From Eutreptiella sp. 'Long Island Sound 2002' (Eukaryota > Euglenozoa > Euglenophyceae > Eutreptiales > Eutreptiaceae): a stretch of 64,000 bases of DNA. Shown one piece after another: positions 53,606 to 64,000 of this stretch (its first letter is position 1; each line of letters opens with the position of its first letter). The DNA is taken from contig CAXIWF010000807.1 in assembly GCA_964036045.1 (NCBI GenBank), positions 1 through 64,000 of the forward strand, read 5' to 3'. The position numbers and the translations under genes were made by a program. The notes under the pieces were generated by a model. The model saw only the letters and a program-made list of their open reading frames with translations, did not search any database and was not told the origin of the DNA.

Positions 53606-53805
53606 NNNNNNNNNNNNNNNNNNNNNNNNNNNNNNNNNNNNNNNNNNNNNNNNNNNNNNNNNNNNNNNNNNNNNNNNNNNNNNNNNNNNNNNNNNNNNNN
53701 NNNNNNNNNNNNNNNNNNNNNNNNNNNNNNNNNNNNNNNNNNNNNNNNNNNNNNNNNNNNNNNNNNNNNNNNNNNNNNNNNNNNNNNNNNNNNNNNNNNN
53801 NNNNN
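53606..53805. other. Assembly gap, 200 N
   Basis: Exactly 200 undetermined bases. The round number suggests a placeholder gap, so true distance and even adjacency of the flanks are unknown. Satellite orientation flips across it. Confidence 0.99.
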
Positions 53806-53987
53806 ACCCCAACACCCCCCTCCGCCCCCCTCGCCCCCCATTGCCCCCCCATCGCCCCCCATCGCCCCCCATCGCCCCCACCGCCCCCATCGCCCCCCCT
53901 CGCATCCCAACGCCCCCCTTCGCCCCCCATCGCCCCCCATCGCCCCCCATCGCCACCCATTGCCGTCCATCACCCCCCCCATCGCCC
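53806..53987 (-). repeat. Satellite A, reverse orientation
   Basis: About 180 bp of the complement of satellite A (CGCCCCCCAT), so the G-rich strand is now the minus strand. It contains the complement of TGATGGACGGCAATGG, a variant seen in plus orientation near 7170 and 8810 and not in the block just left of the gap. Confidence 0.93.
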
Positions 53988-56900
53988 CACTTCGCGACCA
54001 CTTCGCGACCACTTCGCGACCACTTCGCGACCACTTCGCGACCACTTCGCGACCACTTCGCGACCACTTCGCGACCACTTTGCGACCACTCCGCGACCAC
54101 TCCGCGACCACTCAGCGACCACTCCGCGACCACTCCGCGACCACTCCGCGACCACTCCACTCCGCGACCACTTCGCGACCACTTCGCGACCACTTGGCGA
54201 CCACTTAGCGACCACTTCGCGACCACTTCGGGAGCACTTCGCGACCACTTCGCGACAATTGCGACCACTTCGCGACCACTTCGCGACCACTTCGCGACCA
54301 CTTCGCGACCACTTCGCGACCACTTCGCGACCACTTCGCGACCACTTCGCGACCACTTCGCGACCACTTCACGACCACTTCGCGACAATTGCGACCACTT
54401 CGCGACCACTTCGCGACCACTTCGCTACCACTTCGCGACCACTTCGCGAGCACTTCGTGACCACTTCGCGACCACTTCGCGACCACTTCGCGACCACTTC
54501 GCGACCAGTTCGCGACCACTTCGCGACCACTTCGCGACCACTTGGCGACCACTTCGCGACCACTCCGCGACCACTCCGCGACCACTCCGCGACAACTCCG
54601 CGACCACTCCGCGACCACTCCGCGACCACTCCCAGACCACTCCGCGACCACTTCGCGACCAGTGCGCGACCAGTTCGCGATCAGTTCGCGACCACTTCGC
54701 GACCAGTGCGCGACCACTTCGCGACCACTTCGCGACCACTTCGCGACCACTTCGCGACCACTTCGCGACCACTTCGCGACCACTCCGCAACCTTCGCGAC
54801 CAGTTCGCGACCACTTCGCGACCACTTCGCGACCACTTCGCAACCTTCGCAACTACTTCGCGACCACTTCGCGACCACTTCGCGACAATTGCGACCACTT
54901 CGCGACCACTTCGCGACCACTTCGCGACCACTTCGCGACCACTTCGCGACCACTTCGCGACCACTTCGCGACCATTTCGCGACAATTGCGACCACTTCGC
55001 GACCACTTCGCGACCACTTCGCAACCTTCGCAACCACTTCGCGACCACTTCGCGACCACTTCGCGACCACTTCGCGACCGGTTCGCGACCACTTCGCGAC
55101 CACTTCTCGACCACTTCGCGACCACTTCGCGACCACTTCGCGACCACTTCGCGACAATTGCGACCACTTCGCGACCACTTCGCGACCACTTCGCGACCAC
55201 TTCGCGACCACTTCGCGACCACTTCGCGACCACTTCGCGACCACTTCGCGACCACTTCGCTACCACATCGAGACCACTTCGCGAGCACTTCGTGACCACT
55301 TCGCGACCACTTCGCGACCACTTCGCGACCACTTCGCGACCACTTCGCGACCACTTCGCGACCACTTCGCGACCATTTCGCGACAATTGCGACCACTTCG
55401 CGACCACTTCGCGACCACTTCGCAACCTTCTCAACCACTTCGCGACCACTTCGCGACCACTTCGCGACCACTTCGCGACCGGTTCGCGACCACTTCGCGA
55501 CCACTTCTCGACCACTTCGCGACCACTTCGCGACCAGTTCGCGACCACTTCGCGACCACTTCGCGACCACTTCGCGACCACTTCGCGACCACTTCGCGAC
55601 CACTTCGCGACCACTTCGCGACCATTTCGCGACAATTGCGACCACTTCGCGACCACTTCGCGACCACTTCGCAACCTTCGCAACCACTTCGCGACCACTT
55701 CGCGACCACTTCGCGACCACTTCGCGACCGGTTCGCGACCACTTCGCGACCACTTCTCGACCACTTCGCGACCACTTCGCGACCACTTCGCGACCACTTC
55801 GCGACAATTGCGACCACTTCGCGACCACTTCGCGACCACTTCGCGACCACTTCGCGACCACTTCGCGACCACTTCGCGACCACTTCGCGACCACTTCGCG
55901 ACCACTTCGCTACCACATCGAGACCACTTCGCGAGCACTTCGTGACCACTTCGCGACCACTTCGCGACCACTTCGCGACCACTTCGCGACCACTTCGCGA
56001 CCACTTCGCGACCACTTCGCGACCACTTCGCGACCACTTCGCGACCACTTTGCTACCACTTCGCAACCACTTCGCAACCTTCGCGACCACTTCGCGACCA
56101 CTTCGCGACCACTTCGCGACCACTTCGCGACCACTTCGCGACCACCTCACGACAATTGCGACCACTTCGCGACCACTTCGCGACCACTTCGCGACCACTT
56201 CGCAACCTTCGCGACCACTTCGCGACCACTTTGCTACCACTTCGCAACCACTTCGCAACCTTCGCGACCACTTCGCGACCACTTCGCGACCACTTCGCGA
56301 CCACTTCGCGACCACTTCGCGACCACTTCGCGACCACTTCGCGACAATTGCGACCACTTCGCGACCACTTCGCGACCACTTCGCGACCACTTCGCGACCA
56401 CTTCGCGACCACTTCGCGACCACTTCGCGAGCACTTCGCGACAATTGCGACCACTTCGCGACCACTTCGCGACCACTTCGCGACCACTTCGCGACAATTG
56501 CGACCACTTCGCGACCACTTCGCGACCACTTCGCGACCACTCCGCGACCACTCCGCGACCACTCCGCGACCACCCCGCGACCAGTCCGCGACCACCCCAC
56601 TCCGCGACCACTTCGCGACCACTTCGCCACCACTTCGCGACCACTTCGCGACCACTTCGCGACCACTTTGCGACCACTTGGCGACCACTTGGCGACCACT
56701 TCGCGACCACTCCGCGACCACTCCGCGACCACTCCGCGACAACTCCGCGACCACTCCGCGACCACTCCGAGACCACTCCGCGACCACTTCGCCACCAGTG
56801 CGCGACCAGTTCGCGATCAGTTCGCGACCACTTCGCGACCAGTGCGCGACCACTTCGCGATCACTTCGCGACCACTTCGCGACCACTTCGCGACCACTTC

Positions 56901-59900
56901 GCGACCACTTCGCGACCACTTCGCGACCACTTCGCGACCACTTCGCAACCTGCGCGACCAGTTCGCGACCACTTCGCGACCACTCCCCGACAACTTCGCG
57001 ACCACTTCGCTACCACATCGAGACCACTTCGAGAGCACTTCGTGACCACTTCGCGACCACTTCGCGACCACTTCGCGACCACTTCGCGACCACTTCGCGA
57101 CCACTTCGCGACCACTTCGCGACCACTTCGCGACCACTTCGCGACCACTTTGCTACCACTTCGCAACCACTTCGCAACCTTCGCGACCACTTCGCGACCA
57201 CTTCGCGACCACTTCGCGACCACTTCGCGACCACTTCGCGACCACCTCGCGACAATTGCGACCACTTCGCGACCACTTCGCGACCACTTCGCGACCACTT
57301 CGCGACCACTTTGCGACCACTTCGCAACCTTCGCGACCACTTCGCGATCACTTCGCGACCACTTCGCGACCACTTCGCGACCACTTCGCGACCACTTCGC
57401 GACAATTGCGACCACTTCGCGACCACTTCGCGACCACTTCGCGACCACTTCGCGACCACTTCGCGACCACTTCGCGACCACTTCGCCAGCACTTCGCGAC
57501 AATTGCGACCACTTCGCGACCACTTCGCGACCACTTCGCGACCACTTCGCGACAATTGCGACCACTTCGCGACCACTTCGCGACCACTTCGCGACCACTC
57601 CGCGACCACTCCGCGACCACTCCGCGACCATCCCGCGACCAGTCCGCGACCACCCCACTCCGCGACCACTTCGCGACCACTTCGCCACCACTTCGCGACC
57701 ACTTCGCGACCACTTCGCGACCACTTTGCGACCACTTGGCGACCACTTGGCGACCACTTCGCGACCACTCCGCGACCACTCCGCGACCACTCCGCGACAA
57801 CTCCGCGACCACTCCGCGACCACTCCGAGACCACTCCGCGACCACTTCGCCACCAGTGCGCGAAGAGTTCGCGATCAGTTCGCGACCACTTCGCGACCAG
57901 TGCGCGACCACTTCGCGATCACTTCGCGACCACTTCGCGACCACTTCGCGACCACTTCGCGACCACTTCGCGACCACTTCGCGACCACTTCGCGACCACT
58001 TCGCAACCTGCGCAACCAGTTCGCGACCACTTCGCGACCACTCCCCGACCACTTCGCAACCTTCGCGACTACTTCGCGACCACTTCGCGACCACTTCGCG
58101 ACAATTGCGACCACTTCGCGACCACTTCGCGACCACTTCGCGACCACTTCGCGACCACTTCGCGACCACTTCGAGGCCACTTCGCGACCATTTCGCGACA
58201 ATTGCGACCACTTCGCGACCACTTCGCGACCACTTCGCAACCTTCGCAACCACTTCGCGACCACTTCGCGACCACTTCGCGACCACTTCGCGACTGGTTC
58301 GCGACCACTTCGCGACCACTTCGCGACCACTTCGCGACCACTTCGCGACCACTTCGCGACCACTTCGCGACAGTTGCGACTACTTCGCGACCACTTCGCG
58401 ACCACTTCGCGACCACTTCGCGACCACTTCGGGACCACTTCGCGACCACTTCGCGACCACTCCCCGACCACTTCGCAACCTTCGCGACTACTTCGCGACC
58501 ACTTCGCGACCACTTCGCGACAATTGCGACCACTTCGCGACCACTTCGCGACCACTTCGCGACCACTTCGCGACCACTTCGCGACCACTTCGCGACCACT
58601 TCGCGACCATTTCGCGACAATTGCGACCACTTCGCGACCACTTGGCGACCACTTCGCAACGTTCGCGACCACTTCGCGACCACTTCGCGACCACTTCGCG
58701 ACCACTTCGCGACCACTTCGCGACCACTTCGCAACCACTTCGCGACCACTTCGCAACCACTTCGCAACCACTTCGCGACACTTCGCGACCACTTCGCGAC
58801 CACTTCGCGACCACTTCTTGACCACTTCGCGACCACTTCGCGACCACTTCGCGACCTCTTCGCGACCACTTCGCGACCACTTCGCGACCATTTCGCGACA
58901 ATTGCGACCACTTCGCGACCACTTTGCGACCACTTCGCGACCAGTTCGCGACCACTTCGCGACCACTTCGCGACCACTTCGCGACCACTTCGCGACCACT
59001 TTGCGACCACTTCGCGACCACTTCGCGACCACTTCGCGACCACTTTGCGACAGTTGCGACCACTTCGCGACCACCTCGCGACCACTTCGCGACCACTTCG
59101 CGACCACTTCGCGATCACTTCGCGACCACTTCGCGACCACTTCGCGACCGCTTCGCGACCACTTCGCGACCACTTCGCTACCACATCGCGACCACTTCGC
59201 GAGCACTTCGTGTCCACTTCGCGACCACTTCGCGACCACTTGGCGACCACTTCGCGACCACTTCGCGACCACTTCGCGACCACTTCGCGACCACTTTGCG
59301 ACCACCTCGCGACAATTGCGACCACTTCGCGACCACTTTGCGACCACTTCGCGACCACTTCGCGACCACTTCGCAACCTTCGCGACCACTTCGCGACCAC
59401 TTCGCGACCACTTCGCGACCACTTCGCAACCACTTCGCAACCTTCGCGACCACTTCGCGACCACTTCGCAACCTTCGCGACCACTTCGCGATCACTTCGC
59501 GACCACTTCGCGACCACTTCGCGACCACTTCGCGACCACTTCGCGACAATTGCGACCACTTCGCGACCACTTCGCGACCACTTCGCGACCACTTCGCGAC
59601 CACTTCGCGACCACTTCGCGAGCACTTCGCGACAATTGCGACCACTTCGCGACCACTTCGCGACCACTTCACGACCACTTCGCGACAATTGCGACCACTT
59701 CGCGACCACTTCGCGACCACTCCGCGACCACTCCGCGACCACCCCGCGACCAGTCCGCGACCACCCCACTCCGCGACCACTTCGCGACCACTTCGCGACC
59801 ACTTCGCGACCACTTCGCGACCACTTGGCGACCACTTCGCGACCACTCCGCGACCACTCCGCGACCACTCCGCGACAACTCCGCGACCACTCCGCGACCA

Positions 59901-62900
59901 CTCCGAGACCACTCCGCGACCACTTCGCCACCAGTGCGCGACCAGTTCGCGATCAGTTCGCGACCACTTCGCGACCAGTGCGCGACCACTTCGCGACCAC
60001 TTCGCGACCACTTCGCGACCACTTCGCGACCACTTCGCGACCACTTCGCGACCACTTCGCGACCACTTCGCGACAACTTCGCAACCTTCGCGACCAGTTC
60101 GCGACCACTTCGCGACCACTCCCCGACCACTTCGCAATCTTCGCGACTACTTCGCGACCACTTCGCGACCACTTCGCGACAATTGCGACCACTTCGCGAC
60201 CACTTCGCGACCACTTCGCGACCACTTCGCGACCACTTCGCGACCACTTCGCGACCACTTCGCGACCATTTCGCGACAATTGCGACCACTTCGCGACCAC
60301 CTGGCGACCACTTTGCGACCACTTCGCGACCACTTCGCGACCACTTCGCGACAATTGCGACCACTTCGCGACCACTTCGCGACCACTTCGCGACCACTTC
60401 GCGACCACTTCGCGACCACTTCGCGACCACTTCGCGACCATTTCGCGACAATTGCGACCACTTCGCGACCACTTCGCGACCACTTCGCAACCTTCGCAAC
60501 CACTTCGCGACCACTTCGCGACCCCTTCGCGACCACTTCGCGACCGGTTCGCGACCACTTCGCGACCACTTCGCGACCGCTTCGCGACCACTTCGCGACC
60601 ACTTCGCGACCACTTTGCGACAGTTGCGACTACTTCGCGACCACTTCGGGACCACTTCGCGACCACTTCGCGACCACTTCGGGACCACTTCGCGACCACT
60701 TCGCGACCACTTCGCGACCACTTCGCGACCACTTCGCGACCACTTCGCGACCACTTCGCGACCACTTCGCGACCACTTCGCGACCTCTTCGCGACCACTT
60801 CGCGACAATTGCGACCACTTCGCGACCATTTCGCGACAATTGCGACCACTTCGCGACCACTTCGCGACCACTTCGCGACCACTTCGCGACCACTTCGCGA
60901 CCACTTCGCGACCACTTCGCGACCACTTCGCGACCACTTCGCGACCACTTCGCGACCACTTCGCTACCACATCGCGACCACTTCGCGAGCACTTCGTGAC
61001 CACTTCGCGACCACTTCGCGACCACTTCGCGACCACTTCGCGACCACTTCGCGACCACTTCGCGACCACTTCGCGACCACTTTGCGACCACCTCGCGACA
61101 ATTGCGACCACTTCGCGACCACTTCGCGACCACTTCGCGACCACTTCGGGACCACTTCGCAACCTTCGCGACCACTTCGCGACCACTTCGCGACCACTTC
61201 GCGACCACTTCGCAACCACTTCGCAACCTTCGCGACCACTTCGCGACCACTTCGCGACCACTTCGCGACCACTTCGCGACCAGTTCGCGACCAGTTCGCG
61301 ACCACTTCGCGACCACTTCGCGACCACTTCGCGACCACTTCGCGACCACTTCGCGACCACTTCGCGACCACTTCGCAACCTTCGCGACCACTTCGCGACC
61401 ACTTCGCGACCACTTCGCGACCACTTCGCGACCACTTCGCGACCACTTCGCGACGATTGCGACCACTTCGCGACCACTTCGCGACCACTTCGCGACCACT
61501 TCGTGACCACTTCGCGACCACTTCGCGACCACTTCGCGACCACTTCGCGACCACTTCGCGACCACTTCGCGACCACTTCGCGACCACTTCGCGACCACTT
61601 CGCGACCACTTCGCGACATTTGCGACCACTTCGCGAAACATTTGGCGACCATTTCGCGACCACTTCGTGACCACTTCGCGACCACTTCGCGACCACTTCG
61701 CGACCACTTCGCGACAATTGCGACCACTTCGCAACCACTTCGCGACCACTTCGCGACCACTTCGCGACCACTTCGCGACCACTTCGCGACCACTTCGCGA
61801 CCACTTCGCGACCACTTCGCCACCACTCCGCGACCACTTCGCGACCACTTCGGGACCACCTCGCGACAATTGCGACTACTTCGCGACCACTTCGCGACCA
61901 CTTCGCAACCTTCGCGACCACTTCGCGACCACTTCGCGACCACTTCGCCAACTTCGCGACCACTTCGCGACCACTTCGCGACCACTTCGCGACCACTTCG
62001 CGACCACTTTGCGACCACTTCGCGACCACTTCGCGACCACTTCGCGACTACTTCGCAACCTTCGCGACCACTTCGAGACCACTTCGCGACCACTTCGCGA
62101 CCACTTCGCGACCACTTCGCGACCACTTCGCGACCACTTCGCGACAATTGCGACCACTTCGCGACCACTTCGCGACCACTTCGCGACCACTTCGCGACCA
62201 CTTCGCGACCACTTCGCGACCACTTCGCAACCACTTCGCAACCACTTCGCGACACTTCGCGACCACTTCGCGACCACTTCGCGACCACTTCTTGACCACT
62301 TCGCGACCACTTCGCGACCACTTCGCGACCTCTTCGCGACCACTTCGCGACCACTTCGCGACCATTTCGCAACCACTTCGCGACCACTTCGCGACCACTT
62401 CGCGACCACTTCGCGACGATTTCGCGACAATTGCGACCACTTCGCGACCACTTCGCGACCACTTCGCGACCACTTCGCGACCACTCCGCCACCACTTCGC
62501 GACCACTTCGCGACCCTTCGCGACCACTTTGCGACCACTTCGCGACCACTTCGCGACCACTTCGCGACCCCTTTGCGACCACCTCGCGACAATTGCGACC
62601 ACTTCGCGACCACTTCGCGACCACTTCGCGACCACTTCGCGACCACTTCGCAACCTCCGCGACCACTTCGCGACCACTTCGCGACCACTTCGCAACCACT
62701 TCGCAACCTTCGCGACCACTTCGCGACCACTTCGCGACCACTTCGCGACCACTTCGCGACCACTTCGCGACCACTTCGCAACCTTCGCGACCTCTTCGCG
62801 ACCACTTCGCGACCACTTCGCGACCACTTCGCGACCACTTCGCGACCACTTCGCGACGATTGCGACCACTTCGCGACCACTTCGCGACCACTTCGCGACC

Positions 62901-64000
62901 ACTTTGCGACCACTTCGCGACCACTTCGCGACCACTTCGCGACCACTTCGCGACCACTTCGCGACCACTTCGCGACCACTTCGCGACCACTTCGCGACCA
63001 CTTCGCGACATTTGCGACCACTTCGCGAAACATTTGGCGACCATTTCGCGACCACTTCGCGACCACTTCGCGACCACTTCGCGACCACTTCGCGACAATT
63101 GCGACCACTTCGCAACCACTTCGCGACCACTTCGCGACCACTTCGCGACCACTTCGCGACCACTTCGCGACCACTTCGCGACCACTTCGCGACCACTTCG
63201 CCACCACTCCGCGACCACTTCGCGACCACTTCGCGACCACTTCGCGACAATTGCGACTACTTCGCGACCACTTCGCGACCACTTCGCAACCTTCGCGACC
63301 ACTTCGCGACCACTTCGCGACCACTTCGCCAACTTCGCGACCACTTCGCGACCACTTCGCGACCACTTCGCGACCACTTCGCGACCACTTTGCGACCACT
63401 TCGCGACCACTTCGCGACCACTTCGCGACCACTTCGCAACCTTCGCGACCACTTCGAGACCACTTCGCGACCACTTTGCGACCACTTCGCGACCACTTCG
63501 CGACCACTTCGCGACCACTTCGCGACAATTGCGACCACTTCGCGACCACTTCGCGACCACTTCGCGACCACTTCGCGACCACTTCGCGACCACTTCGCGA
63601 CCACTTCGCAACCACTTTGCAACCACTTCGCGACACTTCGCCACCACTTCGCGACCACTTCGCGACCACTTCTTGACCACTTCGCGACCACTTCGCGACC
63701 ACTTCGCGACCTCTTCGCGACCACTTCGCGACCACTTCGCGACCATTTCGCGACAATTGCGACCACTTCGCGACCACTTCGCGAGCACTTCGCGACCACT
63801 TCGCGACCACTTCGCCACCACTTCGCGACCACTTCGCGACCCTTCGCGACCACTTCGCGACCACTTCGCGACCAGTTCGCGACCACTTCGCGACAATTGC
63901 GACCACTTCGCGACCACTTCGCGACCACTTCGCGACCACTTCGCGACCACTTCGCGACCACTTCGCGACCACTTCGCGACCACTTCGCGACCACTTTGCG
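53988..64000 (-). repeat. Satellite B array, reverse orientation (continues past window)
   Basis: 10 kb of GACCACTTCGC, the complement of satellite B. Read on the minus strand it repeats the rare-variant order of 50.7-52.3 kb: TGCTCCCG (54229-54236 here, about 52088 in the left arm), GAGTGGAGTGGTCG (about 54155 and 52160), GTTGTCGCGG (54591 and 51667), GAACCGG (about 55080 and 51157), GATGTGGTAGCG (about 55260 and 50755). The complement of AAACATTTGGCG-type variants at 61636 and 63028 shows its own higher-order period of about 1392 bp. All long frames here are satellite artefacts. Confidence 0.97.

Noticed and set aside
52317-53987. Simple recent hairpin or fold-back sequencing artefact at the gap
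   Set aside because: The two satellite B arms differ by many substitutions and unit indels, and the satellite A on either side is of different subtypes, so it is not a direct fold-back copy. A scaffolding error remains possible.
40462-63983. Open frames of up to 3093 codons with REVVAKWSRSG or ATTSRPLRDHF repeats
   Set aside because: They come from the stop-free 11-bp unit and overlap on both strands in several phases. Some frames run across the satellite A/B borders and even through the N gap.

Overview
This window is eukaryotic repeat-rich DNA. About 49 kb is two short-period tandem satellites, and two precisely delimited LTR retrotransposons (plus one ~1 kb island) sit inside them. No ordinary host gene is visible. 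A Ty3/gypsy chromovirus primed by initiator tRNA-Met proves a eukaryote; an alga or other protist is my guess from the GC-rich satellites and the protein style, but the sequence does not prove it.

Layout: satellite A (10-bp unit GGGGGGCGAT, G-rich strand on +) fills 1-13776, 14748-21057, 31818-35784, 39673-40548 and 52317-53605. Between these blocks lie a non-satellite island (13777-14747), a complete 10.76-kb chromovirus-type element on the minus strand (21058-31817) and a 3.9-kb non-autonomous LTR element on the plus strand (35785-39672). Satellite B (11-bp unit GCGAAGTGGTC) fills 40549-52316. A 200-N assembly gap (53606-53805) follows satellite A, and beyond it both satellites reappear in reverse orientation (A 53806-53987, B 53988-64000). 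The two satellite B arms carry the same ordered series of rare unit variants, so the gap is the centre of a large, diverged inverted repeat or of a scaffolding join.

The chromovirus has a 5-bp target duplication (GACGG), 532-bp LTRs that differ at one base, a 12-nt initiator tRNA-Met primer site, a polypurine tract, gag and pol. Three things are odd. The gag ATG lies inside the 5' LTR, so gag is translated through the primer-binding site. Gag and pol are in one frame, separated by a single UAG overlapped by two interlocking inverted repeats (candidate readthrough signal). A Dam-methyltransferase-like domain lies between protease and reverse transcriptase. The smaller element has its own target duplication (GCTGG), 519-bp LTRs (3 differences) and one unrecognised 481-codon ORF; its LTR ends match those of the chromovirus (11 of 12 bases at the start), suggesting trans-mobilisation by a related integrase.

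The perfect 10- and 11-bp units contain no stop codon in any frame on either strand. The very long open frames over the satellites (up to >3000 codons, Pro-rich, or REVVAKWSRSG / ATTSRPLRDHF repeats) are therefore read as by-products of unit length, not as genes.
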